NCBI GenBank assembly: GCA_023408815.1
Contig: JAEYJO010000040.1
Location: forward strand, 1 to 41,588
Source: Bacillota bacterium
Lineage (GTDB): Bacteria; Bacillota; Clostridia; Lachnospirales; Lachnospiraceae
Reading direction: 5' to 3'
DNA length: 41,588 nucleotides
In this document: piece by piece, positions 24,526 to 34,000 of the stretch
How positions within the stretch are numbered: position 1 is the first letter of the stretch
Layout of the letters: each line of letters begins with the position of its first letter
Translations under genes and position numbers: made by a program
The notes under the pieces: generated by a model
What the model saw: only the letters and a program-made list of their open reading frames with translations
Databases searched by the model: none
Told to the model about the DNA's origin: nothing

Positions 24526-25308
24526 GCCTTTTACCACCTGATATACACCTTTTTCCAAATAAGAAGGGCAGATGTATTTTGCAGCATTTTTCACCTCTGT
24601 TCTGGCAGTTTCCACAGCATAGCTCTCTCCCGCCGCACGCATCATTCCGATGTCGTTGTGATTGTCACCAAAAGCCATTGTCTCTTCCCTTTCGATATGA
24701 AAGTATTCCTGAACAAAGGCCAGCGCATGCCCCTTGTCTACAGAGGAATCCATGAAATCTACCCACTCTTCACCCGACATACAGGCTTTCACTTTATCCT
24801 TCCAGCGGGGGATCAAGACTCCCTCTCCCAGATCTCTGATACTCTCCTTCTGATAAACGGATACTTTAATAATCTGGACATCTTCCTCAAGAACATCTCT
24901 GACGAGAGTGAACTTATTGCGATATCCATAGGTTATCAGATCGATGAACTCTTTATTCCTGCTTTCCAGCAAAGATCCCTCGGGTGTGGATACGAGGATG
25001 TCGCAGTTCCTGCCATATTCCCGCAACTGCTTTATAATCTCTTCCGCATATTGCCTGTTCATGGGCGTTATGCTGATGTCCTTTCCCTGATGGCGGATCT
25101 GCGCACCGTTCTCTGCTATAAATACAATATCCTCATCGACGAGGCGGAATACATTCTTGATGCTGTCATACTGCCTGCCGCTTGCTGCACAGAAAACGAC
25201 TCCCTGGCCGATCAAAGACTTTATGGCCTTCACCATTTCAGGATATAAATCCGGCGTGGAATCTTTGATTAAAGTTCCATCTATATCCGATGCGATTAAT
25301 TTTATCAT
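24508..25308 (-). CDS. HAD-IIB (Cof-type) phosphatase
   Basis: A 266-residue cytoplasmic sugar- or cofactor-phosphate phosphatase. Motif I is ASDIDGTLI (nucleophile Asp), motif II AASGRQYDS, and motif IV GDNHNDIGMM near residue 215, with a type IIB cap between. The ATG at 25308 has AAGG seven bases upstream; the TTG two codons earlier is unlikely. It lies 15 nt after maf in the pheA-to-HAD gene series. It is unrelated in position to, but of the same family as, the HAD half of the PHP-HAD fusion. Confidence 0.92.
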   Translation of the reverse strand: MIKLIASDIDGTLIKDSTPDLYPEMVKAIKSLIGQGVVFCAASGRQYDSIKNVFRLVDEDIVFIAENGAQIRHQGKDISITPMNRQYAEEIIKQLREYGRNCDILVSTPEGSLLESRNKEFIDLITYGYRNKFTLVRDVLEEDVQIIKVSVYQKESIRDLGEGVLIPRWKDKVKACMSGEEWVDFMDSSVDKGHALAFVQEYFHIEREETMAFGDNHNDIGMMRAAGESYAVETARTEVKNAAKYICPSYLEKGVYQVVKGLINEQ

Positions 25309-25323
25309 TATCAAACCTTACCT

Positions 25324-25914
25324 TTACAATAAATTCCTTGTTTTCATCTCTTGATAGAGCCTTCCTACAGGCAGCCCCACTACGTTGTTATAGTCTCCGC
25401 AGATACCTTGGATATATGCAGCACATCTTCCCTGAATACCGTAAGCTCCGGCCTTATCCATAGGCTCACCGCTTTCCACATATGCAGAAACTTCTTCTGA
25501 ACTCATTGGATACATGGAAACATCTGTCTTTTCATAAAAGGTATGAAATATGGCCGACTCATTCTTTTCCTTGGAACAAACGGTCACGCCGGTATATACC
25601 TGGTGAACGTTGCCCTGAAGTCTATTCAGCATTTCGCAGGCTTCTTCTCTGCTCTTTGGTTTTCCCATTACCATATCCATAAAGGATACCACCGTATCCG
25701 CTCCGATAACCGTAAATGCTTCTTCTCCCCGTTTCGTAAGCAGGCTGCAGACCTCCTCCGCTTTCTGACAGGACAGCTCCTGAACAATTTCACAGGGCAG
25801 ACTTTTCGTCATTTTTTCTTCCTTTTGGCATGGAATCACTTCATACTCCATGCCGATTTGCTTTAACAGCTCTTTTCTTCTCGGCGATGCCGATGCTAAT
25901 ATTATTCTATTCAT
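25324..25914 (-). CDS. maf: Maf family nucleoside triphosphate pyrophosphatase
   Basis: A 196-residue house-cleaning NTP pyrophosphatase that removes non-canonical or excess nucleotides and is linked to septation in Bacillus. It begins with the family signature ILASASPRRKELL, and has GADTVVSF near residue 68 and QVYTGVTV. The ATG at 25914 overlaps the last codons of ppk by 8 bp and has GGAGA upstream, which points to translational coupling. The longer reading to 25977 lies wholly inside ppk and is rejected. Catalytic Asp and Glu/Lys positions look intact. Confidence 0.95.
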   Translation of the reverse strand: MNRIILASASPRRKELLKQIGMEYEVIPCQKEEKMTKSLPCEIVQELSCQKAEEVCSLLTKRGEEAFTVIGADTVVSFMDMVMGKPKSREEACEMLNRLQGNVHQVYTGVTVCSKEKNESAIFHTFYEKTDVSMYPMSSEEVSAYVESGEPMDKAGAYGIQGRCAAYIQGICGDYNNVVGLPVGRLYQEMKTRNLL

Positions 25915-28051
25915 GATGAGTCTCCGGTATAAATATACGGTCGTCCTCCGCCGTTTTTCCTTCCTGTGCTTCGGCAACTGCCTCCAGCGCGAATTCCTTC
26001 TGGGAATTATAAATTACCTTTCCCCTCTTATCTACCTTTTCATAGCTTCCGTCAGGCTGCAATACATGCGCTTTTACCGTGTCCATAAGCTCGCCTTCCA
26101 GAATGTGCACTATTTTCTCCTTCAGCTCATGACGTTCCACCGGAAAGAGGATCTCCACCCTGCGTTCCAGATTACGGGGCATCCAATCCGCGCTGCCGCA
26201 ATAAATCTCCTTGTTGCCGCCATTTTCAAAATAAAATATTCTGCTGTGCTCCAGAAAATTTCCGATGATAGAACGCACGCTAATATTATCGCTTACGCCG
26301 GGAATTCCCACCTTAAGACTGCAAATGCCGCGGATAATGAGTTCTATCTGCACTCCCGCCGCATTCGCCTCGTATAAGGCTTCTATAATATCCTTATCGC
26401 ACAAGGAATTCATCTTTGCAATAATGCGGGCGGGCCGGCCCTCTCTCGCATATTTCGCTTCTCTGCCTATGAGATAAAGGAATCTGTCCTTCAGCCAAAG
26501 GGGGGCTAACGACAGCTTTTTCCATGTGCGCGGCTCCGAGTAGCCTGACAGCATATTAAATACGGCAGTAGCATCCTGGCCGATATCCTCGCTGCAGGTG
26601 AACATGCCCATGTCCGTATAAAGCTTTGCCGTAGCATCGTTGTAATTACCCGTTCCAAGATGCACATATCTTCGGATGCCGTCTTCCTCCTGCCTTACCA
26701 CAAGCGTTATCTTGCTGTGTGTTTTTAAGCCCACGAGACCATAGATGACATGGCATCCCGCTTTTTCCAGCATCTTCGCCCATACAATGTTATTTTCCTC
26801 ATCAAAACGAGCTTTCAGCTCTACCAGAACAGACACCTGTTTTCCATTCTCTGCCGCCTGAGCCAGCGCCGCAATAATAGGCGAATTCCCGCTGACACGG
26901 TAAAGTGTCTGCTTAATGGCAAGAACCTCAGGGTCCCTCGCCGCCTGCCTTATAAATTCCACCACCGGAGCGAAGGTCTGGTACGGATGATGCAGCAAGA
27001 TATCTCCTTCCCGTATCCTTTCAAAAATATCACAATCTGCCGGAAGCTCCGGCACCGGCTGGGGCTTTTCGTATCCGGACTCCTTCAGATGGTCGAAACC
27101 ATCGAGACCGTACATCTTCATAAGGAATGTTAAATCCAAAGGACCATCTATCTGGTAAATGTCCTCCTCCATAATGGAAAGCTCACTGCCTATCAAACGC
27201 AGGAGGCGCTTGTCGATTCCGCTTTCTACCTCCAGGCGGATAGCCTGTCCCCATTGTCTTTTTTTAAGCTGCTTCTCGATTTCTTTTAATAAATCCTCAG
27301 CTTCATCCTCCTCTATGCTCAAATCGGCATTTCGCATAATGCGAAAAGGATAAACGCAGACGATATTGTAATTCAAAAAAAGCCTCTCTATATTTCTTTC
27401 GATGATTTCCTCTAAGAGAATCACCACTTTTTCCTTCTCATTCTCCACCTTAAGCGGCACGATTCTCGGAAGCACGCTGGGTACCTGAACCGTAGCGAAT
27501 TCCAGCTCTTCTTCCCCGTCCTTTTTTCTTACCAGGGCTCCCAGATTCAAGGACTTATTGCGAATCAGAGGAAAGGGTCTGGAGGAATCTACCGCCATAG
27601 GAGTAAGGACCGGATATACGTTTTCCATAAAATACTTATCCGCATATTCCGCCTCCTTCACCGTCATGTCCTCATGATGCTCAATGATGCGAAGGCCGCT
27701 TTGCAATAACAGGGGTACCAGCGACCGCTTATATGTAGAGTATTGAAGGTTTACCAGCTCATGAGTCGCCTCGTTCAGCGTTTGAAGCTGTTCTTCCGGC
27801 GTCATTCCCGCAAGGTCGGGCTTGGTATAACCCGCATTTACCATATCCTTTAAGGAAGCGACCCGTACCATAAAAAATTCATCCAAATTAGAGGCCGTTA
27901 TGCTCAAAAACTTCAGCCTCTCAAAAAGCGGATTCTGTTTGTCCCTCGCTTCGCTGAGCACCCGCTTATTAAAGAGGATCCAGCTCAGTTCCCGGTTCGT
28001 GTAGTTATTATAATCCGCAGCCTTTTTCTTCTCACTTTCCTTGCCGTTCAT
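25907..28051 (-). CDS. ppk1: Polyphosphate kinase 1
   Basis: A 714-residue enzyme that makes inorganic polyphosphate from ATP. The N-terminal domain begins YTNRELSWILFNKRVL; ASNLDEFFMVRVA follows, as usual. The C1/C2 domains contain the phospho-histidine motif GLKTHSKITLV, VHLGTGNYNDATAKLYTD, and the second histidine in FLEHSRIFYF. Length is normal. GGAGGAATTT sits before the ATG at 28051; a GTG four codons earlier is less likely. It lies 17 nt after the ppx/GppA gene and overlaps maf, so synthesis and breakdown of polyP are encoded together. Confidence 0.97.
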   Translation of the reverse strand: MNGKESEKKKAADYNNYTNRELSWILFNKRVLSEARDKQNPLFERLKFLSITASNLDEFFMVRVASLKDMVNAGYTKPDLAGMTPEEQLQTLNEATHELVNLQYSTYKRSLVPLLLQSGLRIIEHHEDMTVKEAEYADKYFMENVYPVLTPMAVDSSRPFPLIRNKSLNLGALVRKKDGEEELEFATVQVPSVLPRIVPLKVENEKEKVVILLEEIIERNIERLFLNYNIVCVYPFRIMRNADLSIEEDEAEDLLKEIEKQLKKRQWGQAIRLEVESGIDKRLLRLIGSELSIMEEDIYQIDGPLDLTFLMKMYGLDGFDHLKESGYEKPQPVPELPADCDIFERIREGDILLHHPYQTFAPVVEFIRQAARDPEVLAIKQTLYRVSGNSPIIAALAQAAENGKQVSVLVELKARFDEENNIVWAKMLEKAGCHVIYGLVGLKTHSKITLVVRQEEDGIRRYVHLGTGNYNDATAKLYTDMGMFTCSEDIGQDATAVFNMLSGYSEPRTWKKLSLAPLWLKDRFLYLIGREAKYAREGRPARIIAKMNSLCDKDIIEALYEANAAGVQIELIIRGICSLKVGIPGVSDNISVRSIIGNFLEHSRIFYFENGGNKEIYCGSADWMPRNLERRVEILFPVERHELKEKIVHILEGELMDTVKAHVLQPDGSYEKVDKRGKVIYNSQKEFALEAVAEAQEGKTAEDDRIFIPETHHE

Positions 28052-28068
28052 AAATTCCTCCACTCTGT

Positions 28069-29613
28069 TTATGCTTTTAAGCTTCTTCTCTGCTTGATAA
28101 TTGGCCTTACGCTGTATACCTCCTCAAAAAACTCCGCTCCACTGCTGAACATTCCTTTTTCCAGCGTAATATCATCGTTGGTATCTACTGTAATTGTTAA
28201 TACATTGTCCTTGAGGGCTGTCTTAACATCCTTGAACTTTTGCTTATGGCTTCGGTCTAAAGCGTTGGCTATCCGGAGTATGGCGGTCAGCTTGGCCATT
28301 TTCAAATAGTTCTCCCTGCTAAGCTCTGATTCTTTCCCCATTTCCGTGTAATATACAAACTCCGAATGATTATATTTCACCACGTTTGCCACAATTTCCC
28401 GCTCCGCATGGGAAAGGCCTATGATCTCCGTAGCCATGATGATGCTGTAGGAGCACTCACCCAGATTCACCATGCTGATATATTTTCCGCAGTCATGTAA
28501 AAGCGTAGCGATTCTAAGCAGTAATCTGTCTCTCTTTTCAAGCCCATGCACCCTCTTCATGCTGTCGAATATGGTGAGCGCTATTTTTTCCAAGGTTTCT
28601 CCCCTTTTTCTGCTCCCCATATACCGCTTGCTGATATTTCTCGCACAGGCGATGATATCCTGTTCAAAATCATGCTCCGGCAGGACAATTTTATTACTCT
28701 GCGCATATTCGTAAGCGATGCCGTCGCACAGCGTTACGCCCGGAGCCCAGAGCAGTTCCGCATTCATTACCTCTATCATTCTTTTCAGCAAAATGCAGGA
28801 AATATAGAGCAGTGTGATATTCTCCTCCGGCATATCGAAGAGCTTCGTCAGATCTTGTACCGTTTTTTCCCGGAATGCTTCGAGAAGGTACTCAAAATTC
28901 TTCGCATTCACGTATCCGCTCACTTTTTCCAAAAAGATACTTTTTTGTACAAGAGCGGAAATATAATCGTCCACGATGATGATGTTGTTGATTTCGCGCT
29001 CCTTCAAATACAGCTTTTTAAAGACCGAAAGCTGAGCGTTCACCATCTCCTCTATCAGCGCCTCGTACTGCCCGCTTCCTGCTCCCAGCTGGTTCATATA
29101 ATCCCTCAGGCGAAGCACACCCAGACGAAGGTTCTGAGTCGCAACAAGTGCATCCTTATCAAAAAGGGAAATCTGGATACTGCCGCCACCTATGTCCGCG
29201 ATGACCGTCCCCTTTTCAATGAACTTGTTAAAATCCTCTCCCATAAAAGCAATGGATTTATAATCAAGAAAACGCTGCTCCGAATTGCTCAGTACCTCGA
29301 TATCGATGCCCGTCCGCTGACGGATCTGGTCGAGAACGATAATCGTATTTTCCGACTCTCTTATCGCGCTGGTACCATATGCCTTATACTCCGATACTCT
29401 GTAGGATTTCATGATTTTCGTATATTCATTCAGATAATGGCACAATTCATCTACTTTATCGTTCGCCATTTTCCCCGCAGCATATGTCTCCGACCCCAAA
29501 TCGATGCGGTGCCTGATATGGTCAATTTCCCTCATCCCGTCTTTTGCCGATATTTCAAATATTTTCATGGATAATTCAAAGGAACCTACGTCTATTGCCG
29601 CAAATGTTTTCAT
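28069..29613 (-). CDS. ppx: Ppx/GppA family phosphatase with C-terminal HD domain
   Basis: A 514-residue protein with an ASKHA-fold exopolyphosphatase/pppGpp phosphatase domain (about 1-300): AAIDVGSFELSMKI, YGTSAIRES, and GTVIADIGGGSIQ. An HD-type domain follows (about 320-510), with ATLLHDCGKYIS and HAEREIVANVVKYNHSE. It degrades polyphosphate or converts pppGpp to ppGpp; the sequence does not choose. AGGAGG upstream. It is between a DUF815 ATPase and ppk, and the window also encodes Rel, so a link between polyP and the stringent response is plausible. Confidence 0.93.
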   Translation of the reverse strand: MKTFAAIDVGSFELSMKIFEISAKDGMREIDHIRHRIDLGSETYAAGKMANDKVDELCHYLNEYTKIMKSYRVSEYKAYGTSAIRESENTIIVLDQIRQRTGIDIEVLSNSEQRFLDYKSIAFMGEDFNKFIEKGTVIADIGGGSIQISLFDKDALVATQNLRLGVLRLRDYMNQLGAGSGQYEALIEEMVNAQLSVFKKLYLKEREINNIIIVDDYISALVQKSIFLEKVSGYVNAKNFEYLLEAFREKTVQDLTKLFDMPEENITLLYISCILLKRMIEVMNAELLWAPGVTLCDGIAYEYAQSNKIVLPEHDFEQDIIACARNISKRYMGSRKRGETLEKIALTIFDSMKRVHGLEKRDRLLLRIATLLHDCGKYISMVNLGECSYSIIMATEIIGLSHAEREIVANVVKYNHSEFVYYTEMGKESELSRENYLKMAKLTAILRIANALDRSHKQKFKDVKTALKDNVLTITVDTNDDITLEKGMFSSGAEFFEEVYSVRPIIKQRRSLKA

Positions 29614-29684
29614 GTCGATAGCAATCCTCCTTTTTATCTTTTGGAATAAAACATAGAAATCCTTGATCAGTGTGGCATACTGAT

Positions 29685-30992
29685 CTAGAATTTATTTTCA
29701 CGTTTCCCCAGCAGGTAATCGATAAACTGCTGGGCAGTACGTCCTGAAAGCCCGCCATGGGAAAGCTCCCATTTGTTCGCCTCCAACAAAAGCTCTTCCT
29801 CCGGCATCGTAATCTTATACCGAATAGCAAGTTTTCGGACAATTTCCTGAAACTCTTTCTTATCCGGCGAGCAGAAGAAAATCGTCACGCCGAACCGGTA
29901 AACGAGAGACAGCTTTTCCTGAACCGTATCGCTGGCATGGAGCTGATCCCTGCGCCCCTCCTTATCCGCAAAGGTCTCCTTAATCAGATGCCTTCTGTTG
30001 GAGGTGGCATATATGAGCACGTTATCGGGCTTCTTCTCCAGCCCGCCTTCGATTACCGCCTTTAGATATTTGTATTCGATTTCAAATTCCTCGAAGCTGA
30101 GGTCGTCCATGTAAATAATGAACTTATAATTCCGGTTCTTAATCTGAGCGATGACATCGTTCAAATCCTGAAACTGATGCTTATATACCTCGATAACGCG
30201 CAGTCCTCTGTCATAATATTCATTGGCAATCGCCTTGATGCTGGAGGATTTGCCGGTACCCGCATCACCGAAGAGCAGGCAGTTATTGGCCTTTCTTCCT
30301 TCCACAAAGGCCTCTGTATTCTCTATCAGCTTCTGCTTGGGAAGCTCATAGCCTATCAAATCATCCAAATACACATGAGCGATGTTCAGTATCGGAACAA
30401 TGGAGACGCCGTCCTCGTCATGGGATACGCGAAACGATTTATGTAAACCAAACTTCCCTACTCCATATTCCTTATAGAATTCCGTAAGGGTTGCCTTCAT
30501 TTCTTCCGGCGAATCATTCTGCGTGAATTTCACCGCAAGCGTACAGATGCTTTTGCAAATGCGCTCGTTATACACCTTGCTTCCCTGCTCGCAGCCGTCA
30601 TAAGAAAGAATGAGAGAAAAAGTCTCCACTCCCAAAAGCTCCATCATACCGGAAAAGTCGAAGTCGTAAAACTCCTTAAATATTATAATATCATGAAGAA
30701 CGGCCTGATTGATGGTTCCTCCCACCTCGCCCCTTATTTCACATGCCTTGCTATAGCTATTTTCGTTATTCACAAGAAGGTTAGTGAGATAGCAGTGCCA
30801 TAGATTTCCGTAAAATCCATGATGCCCTGCCAGGTCGATGAGATGATGCATACATTCGTACAAAAGTGCTCTTTTGTCCTCTATATTAAAAAAATCATCG
30901 TCGTAATTGCTCATCAGCCATGCCATATCGTAAAGCAGCGCTTCTTCTTCAACGTCTTTATATACAATCAGTTCGTTTTCCCGCATTGTCAT
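29685..30992 (-). CDS. DUF815 family AAA+ ATPase
   Basis: A 435-residue cytoplasmic protein. The N-terminal half (1-205) is helical and of unknown role. The AAA+ module begins with LDDLIGYELPKQKLIENT (about 209-227), Walker A GDAGTGKSS (242-250), Walker B IIYMDDLSF (292-300), sensor 1 IYATSNRRHL, and an arginine-rich ADKEGRRDQ region. DUF815 members are widespread but uncharacterised. The start is at 30992 (AGAGG nearby), or the ATG at 30986. It begins 8 nt after the pheA stop and precedes ppx, so it appears cotranscribed with both. Confidence 0.9.
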   Translation of the reverse strand: MTMRENELIVYKDVEEEALLYDMAWLMSNYDDDFFNIEDKRALLYECMHHLIDLAGHHGFYGNLWHCYLTNLLVNNENSYSKACEIRGEVGGTINQAVLHDIIIFKEFYDFDFSGMMELLGVETFSLILSYDGCEQGSKVYNERICKSICTLAVKFTQNDSPEEMKATLTEFYKEYGVGKFGLHKSFRVSHDEDGVSIVPILNIAHVYLDDLIGYELPKQKLIENTEAFVEGRKANNCLLFGDAGTGKSSSIKAIANEYYDRGLRVIEVYKHQFQDLNDVIAQIKNRNYKFIIYMDDLSFEEFEIEYKYLKAVIEGGLEKKPDNVLIYATSNRRHLIKETFADKEGRRDQLHASDTVQEKLSLVYRFGVTIFFCSPDKKEFQEIVRKLAIRYKITMPEEELLLEANKWELSHGGLSGRTAQQFIDYLLGKRENKF

Positions 30993-30999
30993 CCTACCT

Positions 31000-32127
31000 C
31001 TAATAATTTCCTAGAATTTTCATATTTCTCGCTTCGTCTCTAAGACCCCTCAGCGCATTTTTTACCGCACTGTCCGCAAGGTTACCGTCAAAATCGATAA
31101 AGAACCGATATTCCCAGTTGCGATCCGGAGTGGGACGGCTTTCGATTTTATTCATATTGAGATTGTTGTAAATGAAATGCGACAGCATATGATAAAGAGA
31201 GCCGCTCTCGTGAGGCACCTCGAAGCAGATACTAACCTTCTTGGCGTCTTTTAAGAATATTTTCTGATTGGTCACAATGATAAAACGCGTTGAATTGGTG
31301 CTGGAGCGATTGATGCCCTTCTCCAATATCTCAAGCCCATATGTTTCTGCTGCATAAGCGCTGGCGATGGCCGCCTGCGTGCTGTCTTTATCCTCAGATA
31401 CCTTTCTGGCCGCAAAAGCGTTATTATTCATGCTGATCTGCTTCCATGCCGCATGCTCCTGAAGATACCTGGAGCTTTGCATCAGCGACTGAGGATGGGA
31501 ATAGATAGTCTTAATGTCCTCAAGCTTCGTACCCGGAACCGCCATCAGACAATGCTCGATCTTTATGATCTGTTCGCCTACAATATAGTTCTCGAATTCA
31601 ACGAGCATATCGTAAATCTCGCTCACGATACCCGCGGTGGAATTCTCGATAGGAAGCACCGCATAATCTGCGCTTCCTTCATCGATAGCTATCATCGCAT
31701 CTCGGAAAGTCTCCACATGGAAATTATTCACGTCTTTACCGAAATACTGCTGCATAGCCGCCTGCGTATAGGCCCCCTCGGCGCCGGGAAATACTACCCT
31801 CGCATTTTCCATATCCAAACGGTCTATCCCAATAAACGGCAGCCTACCTATGCTTCCTTTTTCTGTCAGCATCTGGTATTGCAGCTTACGGCTCATAGAC
31901 ATAATCTGCTCGAACAGCTCCTCGATTCCATGACTGTTGAATTCATTATGGGTCATGGACTTCACGCTGCGGATCTTCTGCGCTTCGCGATCCTTATCGA
32001 AAACTTTTTTGCCCGTCTCGATTTTATACTCAGCTACCTGCCGGGACACCTCCATCCTCTGTTCGTACAGCTCTACGATTTGCCCGTCAATAGCGTCTAT
32101 TTGTTCCCTTAATTTCGTCAAATCCAT
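31000..32127 (-). CDS. pheA: Bifunctional chorismate mutase / prephenate dehydratase
   Basis: A 375-residue enzyme for the last committed steps to phenylalanine: chorismate to prephenate to phenylpyruvate. Chorismate mutase domain about 1-90 (LREQIDAIDGQIVELYEQRM, with DREAQK), prephenate dehydratase about 105-285 (FPGAEGAYTQAAM, NSTAGIVSE, and STRFIIV), ACT domain about 290-375 with the Phe-binding NKIESRPTP. AAAGGA before the ATG at 32127; a GTG six codons earlier is unlikely. Feedback inhibition by Phe through ACT is expected. It heads the pheA-DUF815-ppx-ppk-maf-HAD series. Confidence 0.95.
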   Translation of the reverse strand: MDLTKLREQIDAIDGQIVELYEQRMEVSRQVAEYKIETGKKVFDKDREAQKIRSVKSMTHNEFNSHGIEELFEQIMSMSRKLQYQMLTEKGSIGRLPFIGIDRLDMENARVVFPGAEGAYTQAAMQQYFGKDVNNFHVETFRDAMIAIDEGSADYAVLPIENSTAGIVSEIYDMLVEFENYIVGEQIIKIEHCLMAVPGTKLEDIKTIYSHPQSLMQSSRYLQEHAAWKQISMNNNAFAARKVSEDKDSTQAAIASAYAAETYGLEILEKGINRSSTNSTRFIIVTNQKIFLKDAKKVSICFEVPHESGSLYHMLSHFIYNNLNMNKIESRPTPDRNWEYRFFIDFDGNLADSAVKNALRGLRDEARNMKILGNY

Positions 32128-32275
32128 ACTATGGGTTCCTTTCACGACCTGCTTTTTACCTATATTTTACTTATGTTTTACCGCGCTTCACATTCCTTTG
32201 CACTTACAGAATCACTCATAATTTATCAAATTTTATCTTATAACAAAACCTACTTGATAGCAAGTAAATTAACGG

Positions 32276-33106
32276 CTATTTGGGCAGCTCATATAACAAA
32301 GAGCTAACTGTCTTATGAAGCAGGGGGTGTAGAATGTAAGGGTCTATCTGTACCAGCGGAATCAATACAAAATCACGATTCTGCATATCTTTATGGGGTA
32401 TCGTGAGCCTATCGGTTGACATAACAATATCATCATAGAAGATAATATCCACATCCAAGGTACGGTCGCCCCAATGGATCGTTCTCTCCCTTCCCGCATT
32501 TTCTTCCAACATATGGAGATAATCAAGCAGCTCCTCAGGCGTAAACAAGGTTTCCGCTTTAAGCGCTCCGTTTAAAAATTCTTCCTTTGCGGCTCCGCCG
32601 TAGGGAGCTGTCCGAATTATGTCCGATACTCTTTTCACGCGGATTTTCGCTTCTTCCCCCATGGACTCTATTGCACCGCTTATATATTCTTCCCGTTTCC
32701 CCATGCTGGATCCCAATGCGAGATAAACAGTATGCCATCCTCTTCTAATCTTTACCGATACGGATTCAAAAGGCAGACCTACGGGCGCGTGGGGTTTTCG
32801 AATCTCAAGCTCTATTTGCCCCAAAAGCGGGAAAGAAAGGAGAACCGCCTCCGCCAAATGCTCCGCTGCCGCTTCTATCAGCTTATAGGTATGATTTTTC
32901 ATATAATCGTTCATGAAATGACATACCTCACCGTAGTTAACGGATAGTTCCAAATTGTCAGCTTGTCCTGCCCCCCTCGTATTCAAGTACAAGGCCGCAT
33001 TGATATAGAAGTTCTGACCATCTGCCGTCTCCTGCGGATATACGCCATGATGGGCGAATACCTCAAGGTTTTCTATTTTAATAATATCGTATGATTTATT
33101 TTCCAT
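32276..33106 (-). CDS. folK: Fused dihydroneopterin aldolase / HPPK (FolB-FolK)
   Basis: A 276-residue fusion. Residues 1 to about 120 are dihydroneopterin aldolase: ENLEVFAHHGVYPQE, a NYGEVCHF segment and an IRKPHAPVGLPF end with the catalytic Lys. Residues about 125-276 are HPPK, with ALGSSMGKREEY, and HWGDRTLDVDIIFYDD, PHKDMQNRDFVLIPL. It makes 6-hydroxymethyl-dihydropterin and its diphosphate. It follows folP by 27 nt and ends the folC-folE-HD-folP-folBK operon. Confidence 0.95.
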   Translation of the reverse strand: MENKSYDIIKIENLEVFAHHGVYPQETADGQNFYINAALYLNTRGAGQADNLELSVNYGEVCHFMNDYMKNHTYKLIEAAAEHLAEAVLLSFPLLGQIELEIRKPHAPVGLPFESVSVKIRRGWHTVYLALGSSMGKREEYISGAIESMGEEAKIRVKRVSDIIRTAPYGGAAKEEFLNGALKAETLFTPEELLDYLHMLEENAGRERTIHWGDRTLDVDIIFYDDIVMSTDRLTIPHKDMQNRDFVLIPLVQIDPYILHPLLHKTVSSLLYELPK

Positions 33107-33132
33107 GTTTATTGTGATATTCCTTCCAATAT

Positions 33133-33957
33133 TCAGCTGTTACCCTGCATAAGTATCGCTTCCGCCATACGGATTGCCCGCACATTTTCTTTGATGTCAT
33201 GCACTCTGACAAAGGAGCAGCCTTTAATTACCGCAAATACTGTAGTTACCAACGTTCCTTCCACCCGCTGTGTCGCAGGAAGATCCAGCGTAAGGCCGAT
33301 TACCGACTTTCGGCTCGTTCCCAATAGGATAGGATAGCCGAATATTCTAAGTTCTTCCAGACAGTGGATGATTTCCAGATTGTTCTCATAAGTCTTGCCG
33401 AAGCCCACCCCCGGGTCAAGAATGATGTTCTCATCTGCAATACCTGCTTTTCCCGCAAGGTGGATTGTCTCTGCCAAATCAGCAGCTACATCCTGCATGT
33501 AATCGTTATAATCCGGCTTGCTTCTATTGTGCATGAGACAGCAGGGAAGCCCGCTTTCTGCTATTACCGCCGCCATGTTTTTATCGTATTTCAGTCCCCA
33601 AATGTCATTGATGAGATTGGCTCCGGCCTTTATTCCTGCAAGCGCCACCTTACTTTTATATGTGTCCAGCGATACCGGAATATCGAAACGGCGCTTTACC
33701 GCCTCCACCACGGGTGCGGTTCGTTCAATTTCTTCCTCGTCGGAAAGCTGTATGTAACCGGGCCTGGTGGATTCGCCGCCTATGTCTATGATATCCGCAC
33801 CCTCCGAAATCATTTCTTCCGTACGCATTAACGCCTTGTCCATGTCGTTAAATTTCCCGCCGTCAGAAAAAGAATCCGGCGTTACATTGAGGATTCCCAT
33901 TACGTAAGTATGCTTATTCACTTCGAAATCCTTACTGCCTATTTTCATCGTCTGCAT
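33133..33957 (-). CDS. folP: Dihydropteroate synthase
   Basis: A 274-residue TIM-barrel enzyme joining the pterin diphosphate to p-aminobenzoate. Loop 1 MGILNVTPDSFSDGGKF, loop 2 GGESTRPGY, LDTYKSKVA, GANLINDIWG, DPGVGFGKT and GTSRKSVIG are all present, so it appears active. GAGGAC upstream of the ATG. Sulfonamides target this family. It lies between an HD-domain gene (43 nt) and folBK. Confidence 0.96.
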   Translation of the reverse strand: MQTMKIGSKDFEVNKHTYVMGILNVTPDSFSDGGKFNDMDKALMRTEEMISEGADIIDIGGESTRPGYIQLSDEEEIERTAPVVEAVKRRFDIPVSLDTYKSKVALAGIKAGANLINDIWGLKYDKNMAAVIAESGLPCCLMHNRSKPDYNDYMQDVAADLAETIHLAGKAGIADENIILDPGVGFGKTYENNLEIIHCLEELRIFGYPILLGTSRKSVIGLTLDLPATQRVEGTLVTTVFAVIKGCSFVRVHDIKENVRAIRMAEAILMQGNS

Positions 33958-34000
33958 TTGTGCTGTCCTCTCTCTTTACATATTTTCTGTCCTGTCAGAA

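Noticed and set aside
24463..25248. Long plus-strand ORF opposite the HAD gene
   Set aside because: A shadow frame of a clear HAD phosphatase with intact motifs on the minus strand.
28546..29574. A 342-residue plus-strand ORF opposite ppx
   Set aside because: Antisense shadow of a conserved gene; no ribosome binding site or domain.
32128..32275. Promoter for pheA in the gap after folBK
   Set aside because: Several weak hexamer pairs overlap in AT-rich sequence and none stands out.
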